A stretch of 64,000 bases of DNA from the NCBI RefSeq assembly GCF_900609065.1, contig NZ_UXAU01000014.1, positions 1 to 64,000 of the forward strand, in the 5' to 3' direction. Shown here one piece after another: positions 1-8,892 of this stretch; the stretch's first letter is position 1; each line of letters starts with the position of its first letter. This stretch comes from Arthrobacter ulcerisalmonis. Its GTDB lineage: Bacteria; Actinomycetota; Actinomycetes; Actinomycetales; Micrococcaceae. Made by a program: the position numbers and the translations under genes. The notes beneath the pieces are model-generated. The model saw only the letters and a program-made list of their open reading frames with translations. It did no database searches and was not told where the DNA came from.

Positions 1-40
1 ACCCCGTATTTTTTCGCTTTTCAATCATTGGAGTTACCCC

Positions 41-955
41 ATGCCTCAGTTCTCCGGCGTCATCCCGCCAGTCGTCACTCCCCGCCACGCCGATGGCAGC
101 ATCGACACCAACTCCCTGAAGAACGTCACCAAGCACCTGCTCGACGGCGGCGTCTCCGGCCTCTTCGTGCTCGGGTCCTCCGCTGAGGTGCCCTACATGA
201 CCGATGCCGAGCGCGGCCTGGTGGTCAGCACCATCGCCGAGGCCAACGCTGGATCCGTGCCGCTGATTGTGGGCGCCAACGAGCAGACCACCAACCGCGT
301 GATCGAAGAGGCCAAGAAGGTCATCGACCTCGGCGCCGACGCGATCGTGGTCACCTCCATGTACTACGCCATTGGTAACGTTGCGGAGACCGAGACGCAT
401 TTCCGGGCCGTGCACGCCGCCGTTGACAAGCCCATCTTCGCTTACGACGTTCCCGTCCGGACCCACTTCAAGCTCCCCGTTGACCTGCTGGTACGGCTGG
501 GTCGCGACGGCGTCATCACCGGCGTCAAGGACTCCTCCGGCGACGATGTTGGCTTCCGTCAGCTGCTGCTGGCCACCAAGGACAACCCCGAGCTGAGCAT
601 CTTCACCGGCCACGAGGTGGTTGTTGACGGCGCCCTCCTGGGCGGCGCCCACGGCGTGGTTCCCGGCCTCGGCAACGTTGACCCGGCCGGCTACCGTCGC
701 CTGTTTGACGCTGCACAGGCTGGCGACTGGGCCGGCGCGAGCCGTGAGCAGGACCGCCTGGCTGACGTGTTCGAGATTGTTTTCACCCCCAACGGCCGGG
801 TCTCCGGCGGCGCTGCGGGCCTGGGTGCGTTCAAGACCGCGCTGCAGGTCATGGGCGTCATCGAGTCCAACACCATGAGCGTGCCCATGCCGGCATTGAA
901 CGATTCCGAGACTGCAGCCATCAAGGTGATTTTGGAGCGCAACGGACTCGTCTAG
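41..955 (+). CDS. Dihydrodipicolinate synthase / N-acetylneuraminate lyase family aldolase
   Basis: A class I (Schiff-base) aldolase of the DapA/NanA superfamily, 304 residues, the normal family length. The Schiff-base lysine is K163 in GVKDSSGD and the catalytic tyrosine is Y135 in FAYDVP. The usual GTTGE or GSTGE loop reads GSSAE at 45-49. The Arg in YDVPVRT resembles DapA more than NanA, so the substrate cannot be read from motifs alone. The next two genes encode a ROK kinase and a NanE epimerase, which suggests N-acetylneuraminate or a related keto-acid sugar cleaved to pyruvate plus an amino sugar; that is inference from context. The ATG at 41 follows a GGAG Shine-Dalgarno. A 2-keto-3-deoxy-sugar-acid aldolase serving the nearby hexuronate genes is an alternative. 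Confidence 0.85.
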   Translation: MPQFSGVIPPVVTPRHADGSIDTNSLKNVTKHLLDGGVSGLFVLGSSAEVPYMTDAERGLVVSTIAEANAGSVPLIVGANEQTTNRVIEEAKKVIDLGADAIVVTSMYYAIGNVAETETHFRAVHAAVDKPIFAYDVPVRTHFKLPVDLLVRLGRDGVITGVKDSSGDDVGFRQLLLATKDNPELSIFTGHEVVVDGALLGGAHGVVPGLGNVDPAGYRRLFDAAQAGDWAGASREQDRLADVFEIVFTPNGRVSGGAAGLGAFKTALQVMGVIESNTMSVPMPALNDSETAAIKVILERNGLV

Positions 956-978
956 TTTCTTCCCATGGGGCTTAGGGT

Positions 979-1058
979 GCTGGGCACCCTTCTTTTGCCG
1001 GTTGCTGCGCTCGTTCCTCGCGCTTTGACGCAACCTACACAAAAGAAGGGTATCCAGC
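979..1058. repeat. 80-nt imperfect inverted repeat between aldolase and ROK genes
   Basis: The arms 979-997 and 1040-1058 pair over 19 positions with two mismatches. An inner GGTTGC (1000-1005) pairs with GCAACC (1030-1035). The whole element can fold into one long hairpin. Each arm carries a CTTTTG/CAAAAG tract, but no T-run follows, so it is not a textbook terminator. It may be a transcript-stabilising hairpin, an attenuator, or a copy of a dispersed palindromic repeat. Confidence 0.6.
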
Positions 1059-1107
1059 ATCGCCTCCCGTTGACCTGCTCCCCGTTTGTCCCCTGTTAGG
1101 AAGAATG

Positions 1108-2049
1108 ATGTACGCGATTGGTGTTGATCTTGGCGGGACCAAGACTGCTGCTGGCGTGGTCTCCTCCGCTGGTGAGGTGTTGTTTTCCGAGACCATTCCC
1201 ACCCTAAATCGCGACGGCGGCGCTGCCATCCTCGCTGCCACGGCAGACCTGATCCGCGGCCTGGTGCGCCGCGTGGCCGACGCCGGAATCGCCGTCGGCC
1301 GCGTGGGAATCGGTTCCGCCGGCGTCATCGACGCCGCGAACGGCACGGTGGTGGCCGCCACGGACGCAATCCTCGGCTGGGCCGGAACCCACCTGACCGC
1401 AGGACTCGCTGCCCACCTTGACCTGCCCCCCGAGGCTGTCCGCGCCGTCAACGACGTGCACGCGCACGCCATGGGCGAGGCCTGGTTGGGGGCCGCCGCA
1501 GGCTCCGACAGCGCCCTCATGGTGGCGTTCGGGACCGGCGTCGGCGGCAGCTTCGTCCTCGCGGGAACCCCCGTCCTGGGCCACCGGTATGTGGGCGGGC
1601 ACGTGGGCCACATCGCCTCACCGTACGCCTACCATGACGGCGCCGCGCTCCCCTGCGTCTGTGGCCACGCGGGCCATGTCGAGGCCATCGCCTCCGGACC
1701 TGCTATCTTCGAAACTTTCCTCCGCTTCGGCGGCTCCCGCGACGTCCCCGACACCCGCGCCGTCTTTTCGCTGGCGCACGACGGCGACACTGCCGCCATC
1801 AAGGCGATCGGCATCGGGGCAGGCGCGGCAGGGCAGGCCGTGGGCGGCTTGATCAACATCCTGGACCCTGCCACGGTGGTGGTATCTGGTGGACTGGCCG
1901 ACGGCGGTGACCCCTGGTGGCGTCCCATGGAACGCGCGCTGCGGGCTGAACTCCTGGCCCCGCTGGCTGACGTGCCGGTGCTGCGGGCAAGCCTGGGGAA
2001 CACGGCCGCCATGGTGGGCGCCGCAAAACTCGTCCTGAACCAACACTGA
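1108..2049 (+). CDS. ROK family sugar kinase (putative N-acetylmannosamine kinase)
   Basis: A ROK-family kinase of 313 residues. The phosphate-binding motif DLGGTK lies at residues 7-12, and the catalytic aspartate is D116 in VNDVHAHA. The zinc region has H165 in GGHVGH, then C183 and C185 in CVCG. Where most ROK proteins have a third cysteine (GCxE), this one has H190 (GHVE). Lying between a NanA-like aldolase and NanE, it most likely phosphorylates N-acetylmannosamine; glucokinase is the main alternative. Two ATG codons are adjacent (1105, 1108). AGGAAG at 1098-1103 is nearly in contact with the first, so I prefer the second. The gene is 19 bp from nanE, in operon arrangement. Confidence 0.82.
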   Translation: MYAIGVDLGGTKTAAGVVSSAGEVLFSETIPTLNRDGGAAILAATADLIRGLVRRVADAGIAVGRVGIGSAGVIDAANGTVVAATDAILGWAGTHLTAGLAAHLDLPPEAVRAVNDVHAHAMGEAWLGAAAGSDSALMVAFGTGVGGSFVLAGTPVLGHRYVGGHVGHIASPYAYHDGAALPCVCGHAGHVEAIASGPAIFETFLRFGGSRDVPDTRAVFSLAHDGDTAAIKAIGIGAGAAGQAVGGLINILDPATVVVSGGLADGGDPWWRPMERALRAELLAPLADVPVLRASLGNTAAMVGAAKLVLNQH

Positions 2050-2068
2050 ACTACTCCTAGGAGAGCCC

Positions 2069-2755
2069 ATGATCCTCACCCCCGAAGGCCTTGAGGCCCT
2101 CCGCTCCCAGCTGATCGTTTCCTGCCAGGCGTACCCCGGCGAGCCCATGCGGGATCCTCGGACCACCGGCCAGGTCGCGGCGTCGGCGGTGATCGGCGGG
2201 GCTGCGGCGATCCGGGTGCAGGGTTTGGCTGACGTCGAGTTCACCAGGACCGCCGTCGAAGTTCCCGTTATTGGGCTCTGGAAGGACGGCCACGACGGCG
2301 TTTTCATCACCCCCACCCTGCGGCACGCCCTGGCGGTGGCCAACGCCGGCGCCCACGTGGTGGCCATCGACGGCACGCGCCGGGCCCGCCCGGATGGGCT
2401 GAGTTTCGCAGCTACTGTCGCTGGGATCCACGCCGAATCACACGCGTTGGTCATGGCAGACTGCGGTTCCCTTGACGATGCCCTCGCAGCCGCAGAAGCC
2501 GGCGCCGACTTGATCGGCACCACCTTGTCCGGCTACTCCGGCGAGCGGCCTAAGACGGCGGGACCGGACCTGGAACTCTTGGCCCAGATCGCTGCCGCGA
2601 ACCTTTCCGCACCCCTCATCGCCGAAGGCCGGATCCATACCCCGGAGCACGCCCGGCAGGCCCTGGATGCTGGCGCGTTTGCCGTGGTGGTGGGAACCGC
2701 GATCACGCATCCTGCCAGCATCACCGGGTGGTTCAAGGGCGCCATGCACGCCTGA
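2069..2755 (+). CDS. nanE: Putative N-acetylmannosamine-6-phosphate 2-epimerase
   Basis: A (beta/alpha)8-barrel of 228 residues, the usual NanE length. Family features include the N-terminal LIVSCQA strand followed by GEPMRD, the IGLWKDG segment with the active-site lysine, VAIDGTRRARPDG, and the C-terminal IAEGRIHTPEHA followed by VVVGTAIT, which binds phosphate. The enzyme interconverts ManNAc-6-P and GlcNAc-6-P. With the aldolase and ROK kinase it gives the order lyase, kinase, epimerase, the classical sialate or ManNAc route; deacetylase and deaminase are not in the window. The start has AGGAG 7 nt upstream. Confidence 0.9.
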   Translation: MILTPEGLEALRSQLIVSCQAYPGEPMRDPRTTGQVAASAVIGGAAAIRVQGLADVEFTRTAVEVPVIGLWKDGHDGVFITPTLRHALAVANAGAHVVAIDGTRRARPDGLSFAATVAGIHAESHALVMADCGSLDDALAAAEAGADLIGTTLSGYSGERPKTAGPDLELLAQIAAANLSAPLIAEGRIHTPEHARQALDAGAFAVVVGTAITHPASITGWFKGAMHA

Positions 2756-2830
2756 ATCGCGTAACTTTGCTGCCGCTTTGACTTTGCCCTAGCGGCGCTG
2801 GAGCAGCCTTCCCTACACTGGGCGCAGGCG

Positions 2831-4378
2831 ATGGAGGCCGGACTCCCCGACTCCCACCAGCCACCGATGAGGGGGCTGCTGCCCGTGCCGCCTGGCAAGG
2901 TGGAGCCGATCCTTGACCGGCAGAAGGTGGACGCCGCTCTCACCTGGCTGGACGGCTACGCCCAAGCCGCGATGGACTCGACCGGCCTGCCCGGGATGGC
3001 CATCGCCGTCGTCTATCAGGATGCGGTGCTGTACGCCAAGGGCTTCGGAGTGGGAGAGGTGGACAAGCCGGACAAGGTGGGCCCGGACACCGTCTTCCAG
3101 CTGGCCTCGGTCTCCAAGCCCCTGGCTTCCACCGTGGTGGCCGCGGTGGTGGGCAGGAAGGCCATGACCTGGACCGATCCGATCATCAGCCACAGCCCTA
3201 ACTTCTCCCTGAAGGACGAGTTCGCCACCCGGAACGCCAGCAGCGCGGACCTGATGTCACACCAGGGCGGCCTCAAGACGGGGGCCGGCGACCTGCTGGA
3301 GGACCTCGGTTTCGACCGCGCCTACATCTTCGCCCGGCTCAACCAGCAGCCACTCGACCCGTTCCGGGCAAGCTACAACTACAGCAACTTCGGCTTCACC
3401 TGGGGTGGCCAAGCCGCGGCGGACGCCATGAAGATGTCGTGGGAGGACTTGGCCGATGAGGTCTTGTTCAAGCCGCTCGGCATGACCAGCACCTCTTACC
3501 GCTATGCCGACTATGAAAAGCGGGAAGACCGCGCCATCATCCACGTGCCGTTGGGGGACAAGAAATGGGAAGCCAAATACCGCAGGACGCCCGACGCCGA
3601 GGCTCCCGCCGGCGGTGCCAGCTCCTCGGTGCGCGACCTGGCGCAGTGGCTCCGGCTGCAGTTGGGCAATGGCACCTATGAGGGCAAACCCGTGGTGGAC
3701 GCGGAGGCGCTGCAGACCAGTCATGTACCGCACGCCATTTCCCGCCCGGCAGAGGATCCTGCCGCCCGCAGCGGCGCCTACGGACTCGGCTGGAACGTCT
3801 CCAGCGACGATCTCGGCAGGGTGGTCCTGGGCCACTCTGGCGCCTTCAACCTGGGCGTGGCCACCGCCGTGTCCATGCTGCCGGGCGAGGGTTTGGCAAT
3901 TGTTGCCGTGACCAACGGGCGCCCGCAAGGCATCCCCGAGGCCGTCACCGCCGCTTTCCTGGACACCCTGCAGCACGGATCCCCCACGGTGGATTGGTTG
4001 ACCTTCACCAATGGTGCCTTCAAGCAGATCGACGCAGCAGACGCACCGGCCGTGGACTACACCAAAGCGCCGGCCAGTCCTTCGGCGGCGCAGAGCCTCA
4101 GCAGCTACGCCGGCCGCTACACGAGTTCCTATTACGGGCCGCTGGAGGTGGCCGAGGCGAACGGCGTGCTGAGCATGACAATGGGACCCAGCGCCGCGCC
4201 CACTACTTTCCCACTCACGCAGTTCGACGGCGATACGTTCAGTTTCGACTCGATCGGCGAGAACGCCAACGGCCTTGCGGGAGCCATCTTTGCCGCTCCG
4301 TCTGACGGCTCCGCGCCAAGTGTCCGGCTGGACTTCTACGACCGGACCGGTCTGGGCACGTTCAGCCGGGAAGGGTGA
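2831..4378 (+). CDS. Serine hydrolase, class C beta-lactamase / esterase family
   Basis: A beta-lactamase-fold hydrolase of 515 residues, or 503 from the in-frame ATG at 2867. The SxxK motif is S93-V-S-K96, the YxN motif is Y184-S-N186, and a GHSGAF box replaces KTG, as in EstB-type esterases and D-aminopeptidases. A C-terminal extension of roughly 110 residues resembles the lipocalin-like tail of such enzymes. No signal peptide is visible, so it is probably cytoplasmic. Its physiological substrate cannot be inferred. It follows nanE on the same strand and is convergent with the GntR gene, whose stop lies one base beyond its own. Neither possible start has a convincing Shine-Dalgarno. Confidence 0.8.
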   Translation: MEAGLPDSHQPPMRGLLPVPPGKVEPILDRQKVDAALTWLDGYAQAAMDSTGLPGMAIAVVYQDAVLYAKGFGVGEVDKPDKVGPDTVFQLASVSKPLASTVVAAVVGRKAMTWTDPIISHSPNFSLKDEFATRNASSADLMSHQGGLKTGAGDLLEDLGFDRAYIFARLNQQPLDPFRASYNYSNFGFTWGGQAAADAMKMSWEDLADEVLFKPLGMTSTSYRYADYEKREDRAIIHVPLGDKKWEAKYRRTPDAEAPAGGASSSVRDLAQWLRLQLGNGTYEGKPVVDAEALQTSHVPHAISRPAEDPAARSGAYGLGWNVSSDDLGRVVLGHSGAFNLGVATAVSMLPGEGLAIVAVTNGRPQGIPEAVTAAFLDTLQHGSPTVDWLTFTNGAFKQIDAADAPAVDYTKAPASPSAAQSLSSYAGRYTSSYYGPLEVAEANGVLSMTMGPSAAPTTFPLTQFDGDTFSFDSIGENANGLAGAIFAAPSDGSAPSVRLDFYDRTGLGTFSREG

Positions 4379-4379
4379 A

Positions 4380-5111
4380 CTACTCCCCCGCAACATCCTT
4401 GAGCTTGAGCCTGATGCCATCGAAGTGCCGCTGCAGGCGTTCGGAGGCCAAGGCTTTGTCCCGGTTGGCCACGGCATCGTAGATGTCCCAATGGTCCTGG
4501 GCCTGCTGCTCCAGGTTGACGGTTCCGGTGCCCAGCGCCAGGTGGATCTGGCGGTAGACCTGCCAAAACACGTCCACCAGGCTGGTCAGCAGCTCGTTGT
4601 TGAGGGGTGCGTAGAGGCGGCGGTGGAATTCGGCGTCGTGCTCCACCAGCATTTCGCCGCGGCTGGCCGCTTCCTGCATGCCCTGCATGACGGCCTTGAG
4701 CTCGGCCAGGTGCTCCTCGGTCAGCACGTCGATGGCAGAGCCGATCAGGCCGGATTCCAAGGCCTGGCGCACGTCCACCAGTTCCATGGCTTCTTCGCCC
4801 TTATGGCGCAGCGAGAGCCGGCCGCGGAACGTCAGGCCAGCCACCAACGCCGTGAAGTTGTTGGGAGCCACGAACATGCCAAAGCCGTGCCGGATCTCGA
4901 TGACGCCCAAGGCTTGCAGCACCTTGAGGGACTCGCGGACGGTGTTCCGGCCAACGCCGAGTTCGGCGGACAACTCACTCTCGGTGGGCAGTGCATCCCC
5001 AACGTCCAGTCCGCGCTCTAGGATGAGATCCATGATGCGTGTCTGCAGGGCCTGCGAGCGGAGCTGGGCACTGAATCGGGCTGGCGAAACTCCTGCAGGC
5101 GCTGTGGTCAC
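4380..5111 (-). CDS. FadR subfamily GntR transcriptional regulator
   Basis: A GntR winged helix-turn-helix (about residues 20-85, with LPTESELSAELGVGRNTVRE) followed by an FCD ligand-binding domain. DAEFHRRL carries the Asp and His positions that bind metal in FCD domains. At 243 residues it has normal length. Start is GTG with AAGGAG 6 nt upstream. It sits tail-to-tail with the nan-like operon and head-on to nothing, so the plausible target is the aldolase-ROK-nanE operon and its own promoter. The effector is likely a sugar acid or amino-sugar phosphate, by analogy with NanR and UxuR in the same subfamily. Confidence 0.85.
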   Translation of the reverse strand: MTTAPAGVSPARFSAQLRSQALQTRIMDLILERGLDVGDALPTESELSAELGVGRNTVRESLKVLQALGVIEIRHGFGMFVAPNNFTALVAGLTFRGRLSLRHKGEEAMELVDVRQALESGLIGSAIDVLTEEHLAELKAVMQGMQEAASRGEMLVEHDAEFHRRLYAPLNNELLTSLVDVFWQVYRQIHLALGTGTVNLEQQAQDHWDIYDAVANRDKALASERLQRHFDGIRLKLKDVAGE

Positions 5112-5157
5112 GATATCTCCTTAGGCAGCCGTCGGTTGGCGGCCTTTCTCTTGAATT

Positions 5158-5185
5158 ATTGTACAGGAGATGGGACGTCCCCTGT
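5158..5185 (-). promoter_or_regulatory. Possible promoter/operator of the GntR gene
   Basis: On the minus strand a TACAAT hexamer (5158-5163) makes a good -10 box about 47 nt upstream of the GTG start. Immediately upstream is the palindrome GGGACGTCCC (5172-5181), flanked by ACAGG and CCTGT. No clear -35 box is present. This could be an autoregulatory site. Confidence 0.35.
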
Positions 5186-5197
5186 CTGTTTTGCGCC

Positions 5198-5244
5198 AAA
5201 GAAAAACGCCATTCCCGCCAGAATTTTTTCCGGCCGGAATGGCG
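5198..5244 (-). terminator. Rho-independent terminator after the gluconokinase-GH3 gene
   Basis: CGCCATTCC (5207-5215) and GGAATGGCG (5236-5244) form a perfect 9-bp stem, extendable with one mismatch. Read on the minus strand the stem is followed by TTTTTCTTT (5206-5198). It lies just beyond the stop of the 5266-7563 gene. Confidence 0.8.
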
Positions 5245-5265
5245 CCTCTCTATGGCTGAACCGGG

Positions 5266-7563
5266 CTACAGCCTGGTGTCGAAGGACTCGCAAAACACGT
5301 TCTCGTTGAACGTGCCGGTGAAATCCGATTTGCCCTGGATCTTCTCGATCGCCGCCCTGATAGCCTCCCGGGATTCCGCGTGCGCGTGAATCGCCGTCCG
5401 CACCATGGGGACATCGATCAGGTGGTTGGGCTGGTTGAGCGAAACGAACACTGTGGGAACCTCGGTGGTGTACCAAGGAATCTCGGCCGCCATCGGGGTG
5501 GACCACTTGATCCGGATCGCAGCTTCCTGCGCAAACCCCTTCACGTTGGCGAAGACGAACGCGGCGTCGTACTTGTCCGCGTAGTCCCCGGTGGCTTCCT
5601 CGGAGATGACTGACATGAAGTTCACGCCAACCTCCCCCGCAGCTTCACGCTGATCCGCGGTGCGGAAGACATGCACCTCAAAGCCGGCCGCTTCCAGTTC
5701 TTCCCGGACAGTATCCAGGTAGGACAACGGATCGGCCCGGGTGAAGTCGGCGCCGCCGGAGATGCCATACAACCGGATCCGCTTGTGCGTTGCCGGCGTA
5801 ATGGGCAAGTTCCCGGCGGTGTCCTTGATCAACGTGACGGTCTTGTCCGCGACCTCGGCGGCGATGGCGCGGTGCGCCTCGCTGCCAATCTGGGCCAACG
5901 CCGAGACTGGCGGAACCAGGTCCGCAGCAGGCTTCACGTGCAGGCCAAGACTGGCTTTCAGGCCAAGGATCCGGCGCAGCGCATCGTGCAGGCGTTGCTC
6001 CGTGATGATCCCGGACTCAACGCCGGCCTTCATGTAGCCGAAGTCCTCGTCCGGGTTCCGGAAGAAGAGGAACATGTCGCAACCAGCCGCAATGGTGGCA
6101 GGAACCAGGTCCTTGCGCTTCATGGCCTGGGTCAGGCCAATCATCTGCGAGGCGTCGGTCAGGATCAGGCCGTTGAAGGCCAGCTCGCCGCGCAGCAGGT
6201 CCTGGAGGAGTTCGGGTGCCAGCGTGGCAGGCAGGACCTCCGCGTCCGTCATTGCGGGACGGAAATGGCGGGACAGTTCGGGGGCGCCGATGTGGCCGAT
6301 CATGATGGACTGCACGCCGTGCTCGATCATGCCGCGGTAGACGTGGCCGTACGTCCGGTTCCACTCGCCGTAGCCAAGCGGGTTGTAGGACGTGACCACG
6401 TGCTGGTCGCGCTCATCGATGCCGTCTCCGGGAAAGTGCTTCATGGCGCAGACAGTCGGTGACTCGCTGATGCCGTCGAAGTATTCCTTGGCGCGCTCCA
6501 CCACAATCTCCGGCGTGTTGCCGAAGGAACGGGTGGAGACCACCGTGTTGCGCCAGTTGTAGTGGATGTCCACAATCGGCGCGAACGCCCAGTTGCAGCC
6601 CAAGGCGGCGGTCTCGACGCCGGCCACCTGGCCCATCTGCCGCGCAATCCCCTTGTCCGGGTGCGAGCCGGCCTGTAGGTGCGTGGAGACGAAAGTGCCG
6701 TCGTCGCAACTGCCGGCGCCACCCATTTCGGGGTTGGACGCGATCAGCAGGGGAATCTTGCTGACGGACTGCGCGTACCGGATGTGTTCCTGGACAGCTG
6801 CCGAGGGGCCCGGCCGGTAGCGCATGCCGCCAACGTGGTAGTTGGCCACCACATCGTCCAGGTACTCAGGGGTGTACGCGTTGTTGTGGTTGATGAAGAG
6901 CTGGCCGATCTTCTCGTCCAGCGTCATTCCCGCCAGGGTGGAGTCCACCCAGGCCACAGCGTCGTCGTCGAGATTGTACGGGGCTGCCGACAGGTCAACG
7001 AGGAACGGTCCGGCTGCCTGCACAGCGTTGGCGTCGCCGCCCCGGAGGGCGGCAATACCGGTCAGCGCCTCGGCGACGATTTCCTCCACCGTTGCGGCGA
7101 TGTCCACCACCAACCCGGACTCGTCAGATTCGAGGGCTTCGAGGGTTGCCAGCTGCGACTCAAGCAGGGCAGCAGGCATGAAGTGGCCGCTGCGGCCTTC
7201 CAGGCGCGCGCCCAGAACTTCCTTGCTCCCGTGCAGGTGCAGGAAAATCGTGTCGGGTGCCTGCGCGCGGATGGCGTCGCGGTAAGAACGGCGCAGCGCA
7301 GAGCACGCCAGAACCAGGCCCTGCGACCCGGACTCGGCGAGCTTACTGCCCACGGTAGCCAACCAAGGCCAGCGGTCCTCGTCAGTCAACGGGATCCCGG
7401 CAGCCATTTTGGCGACGTTCTCTACCGGGTGCAGCGAATCGCCGTCCAGGAACGGAAGGCGGAGTTCGTGCGCGGCGAGGGCGCCGATGGTGGTCTTGCC
7501 ACAACCGGACACGCCCATCACAATGATGCGCGGCCCGGTTGCAGCAGTAGTTGTGGTGCTCAC
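5266..7563 (-). CDS. Gluconokinase (GntK type) - glycoside hydrolase family 3 fusion protein
   Basis: A 765-residue single reading frame with two complete enzymes. Residues 1 to about 172 form a full GntK/IdnK gluconokinase: P-loop GVSGCGKT (17-24), FLDGDSLHP, the [13 protein letters not shown] segment, [10 protein letters not shown] and [11 protein letters not shown]. After a short linker, residues about 186-765 form a GH3 enzyme with both domains. [11 protein letters not shown] starts the barrel. KHFPGDG (375-381) with D386-Q-H388 matches the Asp-His general acid/base loop of NagZ-type GH3 enzymes, and D470 in LILTDAS is the expected nucleophile. No signal peptide, so cytosolic. The GTG start overlaps the manD stop (GTGA), implying translational coupling. 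Gluconate 6-phosphorylation plus hydrolysis of an imported glycoside is the inferred joint role; the glycoside is unknown. Confidence 0.88.
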   Translation of the reverse strand: MSTTTTAATGPRIIVMGVSGCGKTTIGALAAHELRLPFLDGDSLHPVENVAKMAAGIPLTDEDRWPWLATVGSKLAESGSQGLVLACSALRRSYRDAIRAQAPDTIFLHLHGSKEVLGARLEGRSGHFMPAALLESQLATLEALESDESGLVVDIAATVEEIVAEALTGIAALRGGDANAVQAAGPFLVDLSAAPYNLDDDAVAWVDSTLAGMTLDEKIGQLFINHNNAYTPEYLDDVVANYHVGGMRYRPGPSAAVQEHIRYAQSVSKIPLLIASNPEMGGAGSCDDGTFVSTHLQAGSHPDKGIARQMGQVAGVETAALGCNWAFAPIVDIHYNWRNTVVSTRSFGNTPEIVVERAKEYFDGISESPTVCAMKHFPGDGIDERDQHVVTSYNPLGYGEWNRTYGHVYRGMIEHGVQSIMIGHIGAPELSRHFRPAMTDAEVLPATLAPELLQDLLRGELAFNGLILTDASQMIGLTQAMKRKDLVPATIAAGCDMFLFFRNPDEDFGYMKAGVESGIITEQRLHDALRRILGLKASLGLHVKPAADLVPPVSALAQIGSEAHRAIAAEVADKTVTLIKDTAGNLPITPATHKRIRLYGISGGADFTRADPLSYLDTVREELEAAGFEVHVFRTADQREAAGEVGVNFMSVISEEATGDYADKYDAAFVFANVKGFAQEAAIRIKWSTPMAAEIPWYTTEVPTVFVSLNQPNHLIDVPMVRTAIHAHAESREAIRAAIEKIQGKSDFTGTFNENVFCESFDTRL

Positions 7564-8789
7564 CAGTCGTGGACCGTTCCGTCAACCAGGCGGTTGTAGG
7601 GCAGGTAGGCCTGCTGGTACGGGAACGCAGCGGCCGCTTCGGCGTTGAACTCGACGCCGATGCCGGGCTTGTCGCCCGGGTGCAGATAGCCGTCCTTGAA
7701 CGTCATGGACTGTTCGAAGACCTCGTTGGTCTTGTCCGAGTGCTGCATGTATTCCTGGATGCCGTAGTTGTGGATGGCCAGGCCCACGTGCAGCTGCGCC
7801 GCAAAGCCCACCGGGGAGATATCGGTGGGGCCGTGGAAGCCGGACTTGATCTGGTACTGGGCGGCGAAGTCCATGACCTTCTTCAACGGCGAAATGCCGC
7901 CGAAGTGGGTGGAGGCTGCACGAACGTAGTCGATCAGCTGTTCCTTGATGATGGTCTGGTAATCGTAGACGGTGTTGAAGATTTCACCGATGGCCAGCGG
8001 GGTGGTGGTGTGGTGCCGGACCCAGCGCAGCGCTTCCTGGTTTTCGGCAGGGGTGCAGTCTTCGAGCCAGAAAAGGTCGTACGGTTCCAAAGACTTGCCC
8101 AGCTTGGCGGCCTGGATGGGCGTCATCCGGTGGTGGCCGTCGTGGAGCAGCGGGATTTCCGGGCCGAACTCGTTGCGCACGGCTTCAAAGACGGTGGGCA
8201 GGTGGCGCAGGTACGCACGGGTGTCCCAGTCCTCTTCCTGCGGGAACGCGCCGCGACCGGCGGGCTCGTAGTCGTAGCGTTCGCCGGAGGCCTGAGCCTG
8301 GGCGGCAACACCGTAGACGGCCTTGATGCCGGGGACGGCGGTCTGCACGCGGATGGACTTGTAGCCCAGTTCAAGGTGCTCGCGGATGGAGTCGAAGAGC
8401 GAGGGGATGTCTGAGCCGGAAGCGTGGCCGTAGGCGCGCAGTCCGTCGCGGGACGCGCCACCCAGGAGCTGGTAGACGGGCAGGCCGGCGATCTTGCCCT
8501 TGATGTCCCAGAGCGCCATGTCGACGGCGGCGATGGCTGCCATGGTGACGGGGCCGCGGCGCCAGTACGAGCTGCGGTACAGGAACTGCCAGGTGTCCTC
8601 GATGCGGTGCGGGTCTTTGCCGATCAGGAGCTGCGCAACGTGCTCCTTGAGGTAAGCGGCGACGGCAAGCTCGCGGCCGTTCAGGGTGGCATCGCCGATG
8701 CCAACGACGCCTTCATCGGTGGTGACACGTAGCGTGACGAAGTTGCGTGACGGGCTCGTCACGAACACTTCAGCGGAGATGATTTTCAC
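7560..8789 (-). CDS. manD: D-mannonate dehydratase, ManD family (enolase superfamily)
   Basis: Dehydrates D-mannonate to 2-keto-3-deoxy-D-gluconate. The 409 residues show the ManD signature set: metal ligands D217 in LLHDGHH, E243 in FWLEDCTP and E269 in AIGEIFN, plus HGPTDISP and the C-terminal IQEYMQH region. Some ManD homologues act on D-gluconate or have little activity, so substrate is likely but not certain; UxaC and UxuB next door support mannonate. I start it at the GTG at 8789, which has AAAGGA about 7 nt upstream, rather than at an upstream GTG-like extension that adds 31 unconserved residues. It overlaps the downstream kinase-GH3 gene by 4 bp. Confidence 0.9.
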   Translation of the reverse strand: MKIISAEVFVTSPSRNFVTLRVTTDEGVVGIGDATLNGRELAVAAYLKEHVAQLLIGKDPHRIEDTWQFLYRSSYWRRGPVTMAAIAAVDMALWDIKGKIAGLPVYQLLGGASRDGLRAYGHASGSDIPSLFDSIREHLELGYKSIRVQTAVPGIKAVYGVAAQAQASGERYDYEPAGRGAFPQEEDWDTRAYLRHLPTVFEAVRNEFGPEIPLLHDGHHRMTPIQAAKLGKSLEPYDLFWLEDCTPAENQEALRWVRHHTTTPLAIGEIFNTVYDYQTIIKEQLIDYVRAASTHFGGISPLKKVMDFAAQYQIKSGFHGPTDISPVGFAAQLHVGLAIHNYGIQEYMQHSDKTNEVFEQSMTFKDGYLHPGDKPGIGVEFNAEAAAAFPYQQAYLPYNRLVDGTVHDW

Positions 8790-8843
8790 AGTTGTTCCTT
8801 TCAACAAAACTGGCAGAGCGGGGGACGTATCTGGTGCTGCGGC

Positions 8844-8883
8844 GTTGGTCGGGCGGGCCCTGGTGTGGTCCCGCCCAGCCAAC
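8844..8883 (-). other. Intercistronic hairpin between symporter and manD
   Basis: GTTGG (8844-8848) and GGGCGGG (8851-8857) pair with CCCGCCC (8870-8876) and CCAAC (8879-8883), separated by two-base bulges. It lies between two genes of one operon and has no T-run. A role in mRNA processing or partial attenuation is more likely than full termination. Confidence 0.5.
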
Positions 8884-8892
8884 GTGGTGTGG

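Noticed and set aside
5671-6462. Plus-strand open frame of 263 codons opposite the GH3 region
   Set aside because: Shadow of the GH3 domain, whose catalytic motifs are intact on the minus strand.
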